Notes: generated by a model from the sequence alone, not told the origin. 34,652 nucleotides of DNA from an uncultured Microbulbifer sp. (GCF_913055755.1 NZ_CAJXKH010000035.1:1-34652), one strand, 5' to 3'. Numbered from the stretch's first letter, positions 8,126 to 16,316 are shown. Numbers and translations are program-made.

Positions 8126-9307
8126 TCAACTGCCGGTACCCCGGGCCAGCTCGAAACCGATCCCCAGGGTCTGAACTGATTCATCGTAGTCGATCAGGCT
8201 CTCGCCATAGCCGTTGAAGTACTTCACATAGCCGCGCACGCGGTTGCCGATGGGGAAGCTCCAGCGCAGCTCCCCCGCCCCCTTGTTGTCGGAGCGCAGG
8301 TTGTTGCGCACCATCAGCGAGACCACGTGATTCCCCTTCTGCACGCCACCGACAAACTCGAAATGCCCGAGGTAGAACTCCAGGTCCGGGTTGTCGTCCT
8401 CTTCGTCGTCCTCGGGAATCCGGTACCAGGGCTTGAAGGAGAAAAACACACTGTCTTTCTCGAACGCAAAATTGGCGTAGACCCGGTTCCAGCTGCGGGA
8501 CAGCGGCTCGCTGCGGCCATTGGACTGGTGGTTGAAGGCGACCTGGTTGGCGACGTTTTGGAACCCGAAGATCGTCCAGTCGTTGAGCCAGGTCATGATC
8601 AGTTCCGGCTCGTGATTGGTTTCGCGAAACGGCGAGGAGTCATCGGAATTGTAGGCCTGCCAGAAGGAACGGTTGGTATAGGCGACACTCATAAAGGACG
8701 CCTTGCCGAGAAACCCCCGCCACACCGGTACCTGAACCGACAGCTGGAACTGGACTTCCACGTGATCCAGGCTGACGGGGTCACCGTCCACATCAAAATC
8801 TTCCAGCCCCGCGGTATTCGGTGACGGGTTATAGGCCACCGGCAGCAGGTAGTTGGTGTGATGGGATGCCAGGGTAAACGGGTTGTTGGCCGCGTCGCGG
8901 ATAGCCTGGGCGCGCTCGCTGACTCTGGGCCCGTGCTCCGGTTGCGGGGCGACTTCCGGTACCGTGGCAAAAGTCGGCGCCTCATGCTCCGGCTGCGAAC
9001 CGCGAATCACCTGCAGCCTGCAGCGGATACGCATTTCTTCCAGGGTGATATTCGCCGGTGCGGTCAGCAGCTGCTCACGCAGGCAGTTCTCCTGTCGCTT
9101 CGCCTCACTCTGCAGGGTGTCGTCCATCTGCAACAGCTCGATGTCCTGATCCCCCTCTGCCGGCGCCTGCTCACCGTCAACGACCCGAGGGTCCTCTGTA
9201 ACTTCAGCGGCCGCTGCGGCCACCGGCAACAGGGAAAGGCCGGATACCAGCACGGAAAATACGATGCGTGCAGGGAAAACAGATTGCACGAGACGAAAAG
9301 CGGACAA
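8126..9307 (-). CDS. pldA: Outer-membrane phospholipase A (OMPLA)
   Basis: OMPLA is a calcium-dependent outer-membrane beta-barrel that removes mislocalised phospholipids from the outer leaflet. The 393-aa product has a signal peptide (about residues 1-34, ending in a run of Ala). The catalytic block FNHQSNGRS (His260, Ser262) is followed by SRSWNRVYANF, as in E. coli PldA. Downstream strands alternate, ending in YVKYFNGYGESLIDYD and a short tail. It is about 100 residues longer than the E. coli enzyme because of an extra N-terminal region between the signal and the barrel. That region is acidic and holds a Cys pair (75 and 96). The start is a TTG at 9307 with GGAG eight bases upstream. It leads a short operon with the Nudix gene. 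Confidence 0.9.
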   Translation of the reverse strand: MSAFRLVQSVFPARIVFSVLVSGLSLLPVAAAAAEVTEDPRVVDGEQAPAEGDQDIELLQMDDTLQSEAKRQENCLREQLLTAPANITLEEMRIRCRLQVIRGSQPEHEAPTFATVPEVAPQPEHGPRVSERAQAIRDAANNPFTLASHHTNYLLPVAYNPSPNTAGLEDFDVDGDPVSLDHVEVQFQLSVQVPVWRGFLGKASFMSVAYTNRSFWQAYNSDDSSPFRETNHEPELIMTWLNDWTIFGFQNVANQVAFNHQSNGRSEPLSRSWNRVYANFAFEKDSVFFSFKPWYRIPEDDEEDDNPDLEFYLGHFEFVGGVQKGNHVVSLMVRNNLRSDNKGAGELRWSFPIGNRVRGYVKYFNGYGESLIDYDESVQTLGIGFELARGTGS

Positions 9308-9427
9308 GTGATGCGCTCCAGGTGAAATTCAGAGCGCAGTGTACACGGATTGAGAGCGATAAATGTGCAGCCGGTCAGAGATTTGGCGCGCCTGGTCGCA
9401 CGCCGGCAACCAGCGCAAAGCCAGGGC

Positions 9428-10165
9428 CTAACAGAGCGCAGTCAGCTCCGGTGACCACTCCAGGTCCCGCAACCGCACCTGCCACAGGCGACCAGTGCTG
9501 CTGGGCCAGTCGTATCCGACCAGCAGAGCGCGATGGTCCACGTAGCAGTATGCATCCCGCTCGCCCTCGTCGCCCTGGTAGGAAAATACGCTGACGTCGG
9601 GCCCCAGGTCGTGCACTCCCTGGATATTGGCGTCGTCCGCAACGACCTGAGCACGGCGGTGGCTCACCCGCGGTGCCAGCAGTTTGCCACGCTGTGACGG
9701 GTCGACGATATCCGGCGCCACCACCTCACAGCCGAACTCCATGCCGGACAAGCGCTTCAGCAGCGGCCCCATGAATATACGCATCAGCGGAAACAGCAAG
9801 CGCTGCTGTCCACCCAGCGTGTTGTGTTGCAGGCCATTGGGACCGGTCCATTCCGCCTCGATGGGGTTATCAATGCTGACCGGCACACCGTCCGCGGTTA
9901 CCGACCGGTAGTGAGCGCTAACCTCGGATACCTCGTCTTTCCAGAGCACGCGGCAATCCGTTACCAGGCCCGAGTTCATCAGGGCGCGCACTTCAATACC
10001 GTGCCCCTGCTCTCCGACCAGACGGCGGCTGATCAGCAACTGGCGGCCCTGCGCATCGCGCCCCAGTTGCCAGTCATCCTGAACCGGCATGGCGCGCCCA
10101 TCGCAGCTGTACTGGTAACGCCCCTGGGCGAGGGTAGAGGTTAATTGCATAAGATCTTCGTCCAT
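9428..10165 (-). CDS. Conserved-looking protein of unknown function
   Basis: I do not recognise this protein. From the ATG at 10165 it is 245 aa, soluble, without a signal peptide or membrane segment. It opens with MDEDLMQLTSTLAQGRYQYS and has alternating hydrophobic stretches such as GHGIEVRALMNSGLVTDCRV and LWQVRLRDLEWSPEL, which suggest a mainly beta fold. Acidic and aromatic residues are frequent. AGAG lies just upstream of 10165. A longer frame from 10258 exists but adds 31 residues from an AT-rich, promoter-like stretch, so I reject it. It is 120 bases downstream of the pldA start on the same strand and points into it. No function is assigned. Its codon use and GC content look like those of neighbouring genes. 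Confidence 0.65.
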   Translation of the reverse strand: MDEDLMQLTSTLAQGRYQYSCDGRAMPVQDDWQLGRDAQGRQLLISRRLVGEQGHGIEVRALMNSGLVTDCRVLWKDEVSEVSAHYRSVTADGVPVSIDNPIEAEWTGPNGLQHNTLGGQQRLLFPLMRIFMGPLLKRLSGMEFGCEVVAPDIVDPSQRGKLLAPRVSHRRAQVVADDANIQGVHDLGPDVSVFSYQGDEGERDAYCYVDHRALLVGYDWPSSTGRLWQVRLRDLEWSPELTALC

Positions 10166-10447
10166 GATTTCTCTTGATGCAGTGAGTGAATTTTCGGGAT
10201 ACATACGCACAAATTTGATGCATGATTGCGGCACATTCGCCTGCAAAAAGTATTGCACAAGCCCGCGGATTTGCTGCGGATTTGTGACCGAATCACGAAA
10301 TTTTCATTAGCAAAAAATCGTAGTTTCCAGCCCCGGTTAACACCCGATTTCATGAGGCCAAACGGCGCTTATCGTTTTAAGGCATAATCAACCGCAAACC
10401 CGCCCGACCATTACATAACAAGCTGCATAAAAAGGAGAAAAGCCATC

Positions 10448-10909
10448 ATGCTCGAATGGCTCAATGCACACATCGCCTACTGGCACTGGCTGGTGCTCGG
10501 CCTGCTGCTGGTTACCGCCGAAATTTTTGTTTCCGGCTTTATACTTTTCTGGTTTGGCCTCTCCGCGCTGGCCATAGGATTGCTCCTGCTGGGCGTTAGC
10601 ATGCCCATCACCGTGCAGTTGTTACTGTGGGCCGCGCTGTCCCTGGGGCTGGTGGTGTTCTGGCATAAAAAAATGCAGCCCAAGTGGAAAGACCGCACCA
10701 CCTCCGGCATGGCGTTCGAGGCCCTCACTGGCCAGGTGGGTTCGGTAATCGAGTCCAACAGCGGCAAATCGCGCGGGCGCCTGCGCTTTCCCGCGCCGGT
10801 TCTCGGTGAAGACGAATGGACCTTTATCTGCAACGCGGAAGTGTCCATCGGCGACCGGGTACGGGTGCAGGATATTTCCGGCAACACCCTGGTGGTCACT
10901 CCGCACTGA
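10448..10909 (+). CDS. NfeD-family membrane protein
   Basis: The 153-aa product is a short NfeD-like protein. Two or three hydrophobic segments (about residues 12-32, 34-50 and 54-74) precede a soluble C-terminal OB-fold (about 90-153) with ALTGQVGSVIES, RGRLRFPAPVLGEDEW and GDRVRVQDISGNTLVV, the NfeD signature region. NfeD proteins are commonly encoded beside SPFH (stomatin/prohibitin) proteins and are thought to act with them in membrane microdomains. The next gene downstream is such a protein. The start at 10448 has AGGAG ten bases upstream. A terminator-like hairpin separates it from the SPFH gene, so the pair may be only partly co-expressed. Confidence 0.85.
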   Translation: MLEWLNAHIAYWHWLVLGLLLVTAEIFVSGFILFWFGLSALAIGLLLLGVSMPITVQLLLWAALSLGLVVFWHKKMQPKWKDRTTSGMAFEALTGQVGSVIESNSGKSRGRLRFPAPVLGEDEWTFICNAEVSIGDRVRVQDISGNTLVVTPH

Positions 10910-10944
10910 CACCGCACTCATTCATTGACAAAGCAAACATAACC

Positions 10945-10986
10945 GCAGCCGCCGACGCTCAAAGAGCCGGGCTGCCTTTTTATTTT
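10945..10986 (+). terminator. Terminator or attenuator hairpin between NfeD and SPFH genes
   Basis: GCAGCC (10945-10950) pairs with GGCTGC (10970-10975). Inside, GCTC (10957-10960) pairs with GAGC (10964-10967) around an AAA loop. The structure is followed at once by CTTTTTATTTT (10976-10986). This has the shape of a rho-independent terminator, though the stem contains unpaired bases. It lies between two genes that usually act together, so partial readthrough is plausible. Confidence 0.5.
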
Positions 10987-11002
10987 CAGGGGGAAGATTC
11001 AA

Positions 11003-11848
11003 GTGGAAGGATTATCGGTAGTTATCGCACTGGTTGTGCTGGTGGTCATCACCGTGGGCATGGGTATTCGCATCGTGCCCCAGGGTTCCAAGCACATAGT
11101 GCAGCGCCTGGGCAAATATCACAGCACCCTCAACCCGGGCATGAATGTGATCATCCCTTACGTGGACCAGGTGCCCTACAAGGTCACCACCAAGGATATC
11201 GTACTGGACATTCCGTCCCAGGAAGTCATCACCGAAGACAACGCCACCATCATTGCCAATGCTGTCGCCTATATCAACATCGTTTCTCCGGAGAAAGCGG
11301 TATACGGCGTAGAGGATTATGAAATTGCCATCCAGAATCTGGTGCAGACCGCGCTGCGCTCCATCGTCGGCGAGATGTCACTGGACGCCGCGTTGTCCTC
11401 GCGCGACCTGATCAAGGCAAAACTGAAAGAAGCCATTTCCGACGATATCGCGGACTGGGGCATCAACCTGAAGACGGTGGAGATCCAGGACATCAACCCC
11501 TCTGCCACCATGCAGAAGGCGATGGAAGAACAGGCCGCCGCGGAACGCCAGCGCCGCGCCACCGTCACCCGCGCCGAAGGTGAAAAGCAGGCGGCAATTC
11601 TCGAGGCCGATGGCCGCCTGGAAGCCTCCAAGCGCGATGCCAAGGCCCAGGTAGTCCTGGCAGACGCCAGCCGCGAAGCCATCGAGCGGGTCACCCAGGC
11701 CATCGGCGACAAGGAAATGCCGGTCATGTACCTGCTGGGCGAGCGCTATATCAACGCACTGGAAGAACTGTCCACCTCCACCAACGCCAAGAACATCCTG
11801 CTGCCGGCGGACCTCCCCAATGCGGTGAAGGGACTGCTGAATCGCTAA
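11003..11848 (+). CDS. SPFH/stomatin-family membrane protein (QmcA-like)
   Basis: This 281-aa protein has one N-terminal membrane helix (about residues 4-23), then an SPFH/Band 7 domain beginning IRIVPQGSKHIVQRLGKYH and including LDIPSQEVITEDNATI and WGINLKTVEIQDINPS. A long Ala/Glu/Arg-rich coiled coil (about 172-240) follows, with the conserved KNILLPADLPNAVKGLL near the end. This order matches E. coli QmcA and bacterial stomatins, which oligomerise at the inner membrane and modulate proteases such as FtsH. The start is a GTG at 11003 behind a strong GGGGGAAG. It is the partner of the NfeD gene upstream. It is not HflK or HflC: the length and the NfeD neighbour argue for the stomatin/QmcA branch. 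Confidence 0.88.
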   Translation: MEGLSVVIALVVLVVITVGMGIRIVPQGSKHIVQRLGKYHSTLNPGMNVIIPYVDQVPYKVTTKDIVLDIPSQEVITEDNATIIANAVAYINIVSPEKAVYGVEDYEIAIQNLVQTALRSIVGEMSLDAALSSRDLIKAKLKEAISDDIADWGINLKTVEIQDINPSATMQKAMEEQAAAERQRRATVTRAEGEKQAAILEADGRLEASKRDAKAQVVLADASREAIERVTQAIGDKEMPVMYLLGERYINALEELSTSTNAKNILLPADLPNAVKGLLNR

Positions 11849-11868
11849 TCCCGGTTCTGAATAAATCT

Positions 11869-11988
11869 GGTGGCGGTGACGCTACCGGGTGCTGCCTTGT
11901 GAGACACGCCGTGAACCCATCCCTGGGGGCTCTTCTAAAACATCCCTGTTTTAGAAGGTCTCACAAGGCAGCACCCGGCATCGCCACC
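11869..11988. repeat. Compound inverted repeat (REP-like) between convergent genes
   Basis: A 21-bp perfect inverted repeat (11885-11905 with 11958-11978) is extended outside by GGTGGCGGTG (11869-11878) against CATCGCCACC (11979-11988), with one mismatch and a 6-base bulge. Nested inside, CTTCTAAAAC (11932-11941) and GTTTTAGAAG (11948-11957) form a 10-bp perfect stem with the loop ATCCCT, directly abutting the right outer arm. The bulge at 11906-11931 contains CCATCCCTGG, and the inner loop region contains ACATCCCTGT, the reverse complement of the decamer at 3-12. It sits between the SPFH and GNAT genes, where it could stop transcription from both sides. No clear T-run follows. Confidence 0.75.
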
Positions 11989-12013
11989 TTAGCGTCAAGG
12001 TCTTTAGTACTGT

Positions 12014-12538
12014 TCAAAGATACCGCTGCCAGAACTCCGCCTGCCCGAATTCCTCATCCAGCGCGTAAGGCTTGAAGCCACACTTGCGGTAGGCCGCCCG
12101 CGCCGGGTGGTTCTTCTCCAGCACTTCCAGAGTGATCTTGCAGCAACCGCGCTCGCGGGCCACTTCCGCCACCTTATCCATCATCGCGGTACACACGCCG
12201 ACGCCGCGCGCCGCCTCGCTTACCACCACGTCGTGAATATTCACCAGCGGCTTGCACACGAAAGTTGAAAAGCCCATGAAACAGTTCGTCAGCCCCAGGG
12301 GCTTGCCATCGCGGTATGCGAGCACGGTAAAGGCACCCGGAAACTCAACCAGCTTTTCCGGCAGCTCCCGGTGACAGACCTCCGGCAACGCCTCACCGCC
12401 ACCGAACGGGTCCCGTGCATATTCATCCAACAGTGCCAAAAAATCCCGGCGGTCTGACGGATCGGCAAGGTCTGCAATCCGGATTTCCAGATCGGCTGCG
12501 GCGGCCTGATTGTTCGGTACCATATTGTGCTCACTCAC
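12014..12538 (-). CDS. GNAT-family N-acetyltransferase
   Basis: The 174-aa product carries a GNAT fold. The acetyl-CoA binding segment is VVSEAARGVGVCTAMMDKVAE-like (R-x-V-G-V pattern, about residues 108-128), preceded by the strand VNIHDVVV and followed by CCKITLEVLEKNHPARAAYRKCGF, the typical motif B ending. The substrate is unknown; neighbouring genes do not point to one. The start is a GTG at 12538 that overlaps by one base the TAG stop of the small ORF upstream, so the two look translationally coupled. An internal ATG at 12523 is an alternative start. The gene is convergent with the SPFH gene across the large inverted repeat. Confidence 0.85.
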   Translation of the reverse strand: MSEHNMVPNNQAAAADLEIRIADLADPSDRRDFLALLDEYARDPFGGGEALPEVCHRELPEKLVEFPGAFTVLAYRDGKPLGLTNCFMGFSTFVCKPLVNIHDVVVSEAARGVGVCTAMMDKVAEVARERGCCKITLEVLEKNHPARAAYRKCGFKPYALDEEFGQAEFWQRYL

Positions 12539-12735
12539 TACTGCATTTGGTCGGCGTTGGAATCTGTTATCTGTTCGTCAGCGGCGGCCTCACGCTCCTC
12601 ATACGATCGCCGGTAAGCGCGCACCCGGGCGCGCTGTGCCAGAAGCCAGCGGACTTTCTGCCGCCGTTTACCCAGCGGAGTGCCGTGACGGTTCAATCTT
12701 CGCTTGTGCCGGATCACTGAATTGCGCACGCCCAT
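12538..12735 (-). CDS. Small basic protein of unknown function
   Basis: A 65-aa reading frame begins with ATG at 12735, with AGGGGA eight or so bases before it, and ends in a TAG that overlaps the GTG start of the GNAT gene by one base. The product is very basic in its first 45 residues (about half are Arg or Lys, for example RHKRRLNRHGTPLGKRRQK) and acidic or polar at the end. Nothing in it suggests a membrane helix or a known domain. A nucleic-acid contact is conceivable from charge alone. The good ribosome-binding site and the coupled junction are the only evidence that it is a gene. Confidence 0.5.
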   Translation of the reverse strand: MGVRNSVIRHKRRLNRHGTPLGKRRQKVRWLLAQRARVRAYRRSYEEREAAADEQITDSNADQMQ

Positions 12736-12825
12736 GTCCAGATTCCCCTAACGATTAATCGCGCAGCAGGTTAGCAGATGGCGCCCGGAATTACAGGCCG
12801 CCGATTACCCGAACGCTCAAGTTTG

Positions 12826-12854
12826 TTGGCGTAAAATGACAAACAGGCTATCCT
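12826..12854 (+). promoter_or_regulatory. Candidate promoter of carbonic anhydrase gene
   Basis: TTGGCG (12826-12831), 17 bases and TATCCT (12849-12854) resemble a sigma-70 promoter. It would give a leader of roughly 27 bases before the TTG start at 12888. The match is moderate and unsupported by other evidence. Confidence 0.3.
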
Positions 12855-12887
12855 GCCCTGTTAAATACCCTCAGCAGGATACACGCC

Positions 12888-13553
12888 TTGTCCAAGCTTC
12901 AAGACCTGATCCAGAAAAACCGCGTCTGGTCCGAATCCACCCGCCGCGAAAAACCCGATTTTTTCCTCAAGCTCTCCAAACAACAATCGCCGGAATACCT
13001 GTGGATCGGCTGTGCCGACAGCCGTGTGCCCGCCAACCAGATTGTGGATTTGCTACCGGGAGAGCTGTTCGTACACCGCAATGTCGCCAACGTGGTGGTG
13101 CACTCGGACCTCAACTGCCTGTCGGTTGTACAGTTTGCGGTCGAGGTGCTCAAGGTCAAACACATCATGGTGGTCGGCCATTACGACTGCGGCGGTGTTG
13201 CCGCTGCGCTGCAGGACAAGCGCCTGGGACTGATTGAAAGCTGGCTGCGCCACATCAAGGACGTGCGCGACAAACACCATACCCTGATCAAACTGTTCCC
13301 GGAATCACAGCAGGTAGACCTGCTGTGCGAATTGAACGTGCTGGAACAGGTGGTGCACGTGTGCCAGACCAGTATCGTGCGCGACGCGTGGGAGCGGGGC
13401 CAGGAGCTGTCGGTACACGGCTGGGTGTACGGCCTCGACAACGGGCTGGTCAACGACCTGCAGGTAACCGTGGACAGCACCGACAAGCTGAGCGAGACCT
13501 ACCACCGCGCGCTCACCGCCATCGCCCAGCGCAGCGAAGAGAGCGCCGGCTAA
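12888..13553 (+). CDS. can: Beta-class carbonic anhydrase
   Basis: The 221-aa enzyme interconverts carbon dioxide and bicarbonate in the cytoplasm, supplying bicarbonate for carboxylases. The zinc and catalytic residues are all visible: CADSR (Cys42, Asp44, Arg46) and GHYDCGG (His98, Cys101), at the same numbers as in E. coli Can. The stretch GELFVHRNVANVV between them is also diagnostic. The start is a TTG at 12888, with AGGA about eight bases upstream; it lines up the N-terminus with the family. The gene appears to stand alone, with about 150 bases upstream and over 200 downstream. Confidence 0.94.
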   Translation: MSKLQDLIQKNRVWSESTRREKPDFFLKLSKQQSPEYLWIGCADSRVPANQIVDLLPGELFVHRNVANVVVHSDLNCLSVVQFAVEVLKVKHIMVVGHYDCGGVAAALQDKRLGLIESWLRHIKDVRDKHHTLIKLFPESQQVDLLCELNVLEQVVHVCQTSIVRDAWERGQELSVHGWVYGLDNGLVNDLQVTVDSTDKLSETYHRALTAIAQRSEESAG

Positions 13554-13671
13554 CCGGGCATTCGGGACTTCCCCGTTCCCGGCGCAGCCAGCGCCGGGCG
13601 CGCCCGTATGAAGCTCCCCGCGAAGTTCCCCGTAAAGGTCCCGATGGACACGACTGAACCGTGGGTACCAG

Positions 13672-13700
13672 TTAACTTTACGCCGCTTTTTCCCTACACT
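13672..13700 (+). promoter_or_regulatory. Candidate promoter of rubredoxin fusion gene
   Basis: TTAACT (13672-13677), 17 bases and TACACT (13695-13700) match the -35 and -10 hexamers at four of six positions each, with ideal spacing. They lie about 68 bases before the chosen ATG at 13768. The rest of the 13554-13767 gap holds only a GC-rich hairpin (13578-13598) without a T-run. Confidence 0.4.
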
Positions 13701-13767
13701 CCCCCTCCTGAAAAATTGCTGGCCACTACAGCCAGCCTCAAGAATTATGTTGTCCCCAGGGGTATCC

Positions 13768-15435
13768 ATGTCCGACTTTCGTGTTTGGGAATGCCAGATT
13801 TGTGGCTGGATTTACGACGAGGCCACAGGCTCGCCGGATGATGGCATTCCGCCCGGCACCCGCTGGGAAGATATCCCGGAAGACTGGACCTGCCCCGAGT
13901 GCGGCGCCACCAAGGGCGAGTTCGCCATGGTCGAGGTTGCCGCCGGCGCCAACAGTGACACCGCCCCCGCAGCGCAGGAGCAGGCAGTCAGCGAGTCCTC
14001 TGCTGCCGCACCCACCGGTTCCCCCACTCCCGGCAACGCCCACCGGATTTGGGAGTGCATGGTGTGCGGCTGGGTCTACGACGAAGCCAAAGGCGCCCCC
14101 GAGGAGGGCATTCCCCCCGGCACCCGCTGGGAAGACATTCCCGACGACTGGACCTGCCCGGAATGCGGTGTAGGTAAAGAAGACTTCGATATGGTGCTGG
14201 CCACGCCGGCCGACGAAGCCCCGCAGGCGGAGCCCGAGCAAGCGGTGGCCCCAGTCGAGCAGAGCAGTGAAGACCCCCTGGTCATCATCGGCAGCGGCCT
14301 CGCCGGCTACCACCTGGCAAAAGAATTCCGCAAGCTGGATCAGCGCACCCCGGTGGTGCTGATTACCGGCGACGACGGCACCTTCTATTCCAAGCCGCTG
14401 CTGTCCGCGTCCCTCACCCACGGCAAGACGCCGCAGCAGCTCGCCACCAGTAGCGCAGAGGACATGGCCCGGGACCTGAAGATCGAGATCCTGGTACACA
14501 CCCACGTCACCCATCTGGATCGCCAGGCGAAACTGCTGACCCTGGTCTCAGACAGCGGCGGAGTCCGCGCGGAGCTGCGCTACAGCCGCCTGGTATTCGC
14601 CACCGGCGCCAGCTGCGCGCCGCTGCCCGCCATCAGTGGCGACGGTCTGTCGCGCCTGTTCCGGGTCAACAGCCTGGCGGACTACCACCGCTTCCGCACC
14701 GCGCTTGCCCACCGCCGGCGCGTACTGCTGATCGGCGCCGGGCTGATCGGATGCGAATTTGCCAATGACCTGGTGCAGGCCGGTTTTGACGTGGACGTGG
14801 TGGACCTGCAGCCCTGGCCACTGGCTGCGCTGCTGCCGGAGGAAGCGGGACGCGATATCCAGAAGTCCCTGCAACAGGCTGGTGTGCGCTTCCATTTTGG
14901 CGCCGGCGTCAGCGACCTGTCTCGCGACGGCAGCAGTATTCGCGCACAACTGGCGGACGGCAGTGAAATTGTCGCCGATCTGGCCCTGGCGGCCCTGGGC
15001 CTCACCCCCAACACCGCCATCGCCGCAGCCGCGGGCCTTGCGGTGAACCGCGGCATCGTCACCGATCGCCAGCTGCGGACCAGCGACCAGCACATTTTCG
15101 CCCTCGGCGACTGCGCCGAAGTCGATGGCCACAGCCTCTATTTCGTCGCCCCGCTCACCCAGAGCGCCCGCGCCCTGGCGCGCAACCTGACCGGGGAGCC
15201 GAGCGACGTCCATTACGGCAGCCTACCGGTGGCGGTAAAAACCACCCTGCGCCCCACCGTGGTCTGCCCGCCCCGCGCCGGCGCGACAGGCGAGTGGCAC
15301 ATCGATGGCAGTGACGATGGCGTGCGCGCGGAATTCCGCGGCGGCGATGGCGAGCTGCTGGGCTTCGCCCTGACCGGCAGCGCCATTACCGAGCGGGAGC
15401 GCCTGAGCAGCGAATGCGCGCCGTTGATGCCCTGA
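13768..15435 (+). CDS. Fusion of two rubredoxins and a rubredoxin reductase
   Basis: This 555-aa protein joins a complete electron chain. Rubredoxin domain 1 has Cys9/Cys12 and Cys42/Cys45; domain 2 has Cys97/Cys100 and Cys130/Cys133. Each has the CxxC-(29)-CPEC spacing and the motif [11 protein letters not shown]. Ala/Pro/Glu-rich linkers join them to each other and to a C-terminal FAD/NAD(P)H reductase (about residue 170 on) with [16 protein letters not shown], the second dinucleotide site [16 protein letters not shown] and the FAD-closing [11 protein letters not shown]. In known systems separate rubredoxin and rubredoxin reductase (AlkG and AlkT) feed alkane hydroxylases or oxygen and superoxide reduction. 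The electron acceptor is not encoded here. I use ATG 13768, which follows AGGGG at six bases; ATG 13747 would add seven residues. A flavin reductase-like gene follows 120 bases on. Confidence 0.9.
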   Translation: MSDFRVWECQICGWIYDEATGSPDDGIPPGTRWEDIPEDWTCPECGATKGEFAMVEVAAGANSDTAPAAQEQAVSESSAAAPTGSPTPGNAHRIWECMVCGWVYDEAKGAPEEGIPPGTRWEDIPDDWTCPECGVGKEDFDMVLATPADEAPQAEPEQAVAPVEQSSEDPLVIIGSGLAGYHLAKEFRKLDQRTPVVLITGDDGTFYSKPLLSASLTHGKTPQQLATSSAEDMARDLKIEILVHTHVTHLDRQAKLLTLVSDSGGVRAELRYSRLVFATGASCAPLPAISGDGLSRLFRVNSLADYHRFRTALAHRRRVLLIGAGLIGCEFANDLVQAGFDVDVVDLQPWPLAALLPEEAGRDIQKSLQQAGVRFHFGAGVSDLSRDGSSIRAQLADGSEIVADLALAALGLTPNTAIAAAAGLAVNRGIVTDRQLRTSDQHIFALGDCAEVDGHSLYFVAPLTQSARALARNLTGEPSDVHYGSLPVAVKTTLRPTVVCPPRAGATGEWHIDGSDDGVRAEFRGGDGELLGFALTGSAITERERLSSECAPLMP

Positions 15436-15555
15436 TCGGCGCAAGATCCGAAGTTCGGGATCCAAAGCCCACAATTTAAAGAAAATAACGCAAAGCGGTG
15501 CCTTTTCCCGTAGAATGGCCGCCAGCACAAATTTTGAGCAACATTTGAACGCAGT

Positions 15556-16092
15556 ATGACGGCATCCAGTAAACCCGCCTCCTCCGCAACACAGACCACT
15601 GCCGGCGACAGCCCCGCAGAGTGCAGCCGCGCCCTGCGCGACACCCTGGGCCAGTTCGCCACTGGAGTGACCGTCGTCACTACCGTGGACAGCAGTGGCC
15701 AACCGGTGGGCATGACCGTCAACAGCTTCAACTCCGTCTCCCTGGATCCGGCCCTGATCCTCTGGAGCATCGACAAATCCGCCCTCAGTTACAGTGCCTT
15801 CACCGAAAGCGAGTATTTTGCCGTCCACATCCTCAAAGGTGACCAGCAACATGTCTCCAACCTGTTTGCCGGGCGCGGTGCAGACAAGTTCGGCCAGGTG
15901 AAGTGGCACCAGGGCAAAGGCGGCGTGCCGCAACTGGATGACTGTGCGGCCCTGTTTCACTGCCGCCGCGCACAGAATATCGAAGGTGGCGACCACACCA
16001 TCCTGCTGGGTGAAGTGCTGGAATTTTCCGCTACCGGTGGCGAGCCGCTGATTTTCCACCGCGGCCGCTACCGCGCACTGGCCGGGGAGTAA
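15556..16092 (+). CDS. Flavin reductase-like FMN-binding protein
   Basis: The 178-aa protein belongs to the flavin reductase-like split-barrel family (HpaC, RutF, ActVB). Visible landmarks are LGQFATGVTVVTTVDSSGQP, GMTVNSFNSVSLDPALILWSI, which holds the flavin-contact Thr/Ser cluster, and the C-terminal GDHTILLGEVLEF with PLIFHRGRYRAL. Such enzymes use NAD(P)H to reduce FMN or FAD for a monooxygenase, or bind flavin as a cofactor. The first 22 residues are a low-complexity Thr/Ser/Ala leader. The nearest redox neighbour is the rubredoxin fusion upstream, but no monooxygenase is encoded here, so the partner is unknown. The downstream gap of about 224 bases is pyrimidine-rich and then AT-rich, with no reading frame. 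Confidence 0.85.
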   Translation: MTASSKPASSATQTTAGDSPAECSRALRDTLGQFATGVTVVTTVDSSGQPVGMTVNSFNSVSLDPALILWSIDKSALSYSAFTESEYFAVHILKGDQQHVSNLFAGRGADKFGQVKWHQGKGGVPQLDDCAALFHCRRAQNIEGGDHTILLGEVLEFSATGGEPLIFHRGRYRALAGE

Positions 16093-16245
16093 TTCCCGGC
16101 CTTACCGCCCTCCCCGCCCCTCTCGCCACCCCGCTCGCCGCCGGGCACTGACTCCCACCCGCCCCCTCTAAAACCGAGCGCTATATACACGCGGCCCGCA
16201 TGAAATAAACAATATAAAAACTGCGGTGAAAATACCGGTTACCGA

Positions 16246-16274
16246 TTGTGTGGCTGTCACTCGCTGGTCATACT
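16246..16274 (+). promoter_or_regulatory. Candidate promoter of GDPD gene
   Basis: TTGTGT (16246-16251), 17 bases and CATACT (16269-16274) form a weak sigma-70 promoter. Transcription from it would begin near 16281, which excludes an in-frame GTG at 16248 as the start and fits a start at 16305 or 16317 behind GGGAG (16289-16293). Confidence 0.3.
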
Positions 16275-16316
16275 TTTATCAGACCCTTGGGAGATCCCCC
16301 TATAGTGGCCGTAGAG

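Noticed and set aside
10141..10353. A small minus-strand frame before the unknown 245-aa gene
   Set aside because: It lies in an AT-rich upstream region, has no ribosome-binding site and overlaps the start of the better-supported gene.
13578..13598. GC-rich hairpin CCCGGCGC-AGCCA-GCGCCGGG considered as the carbonic anhydrase terminator
   Set aside because: The stem is perfect, but no T-run follows on either strand.
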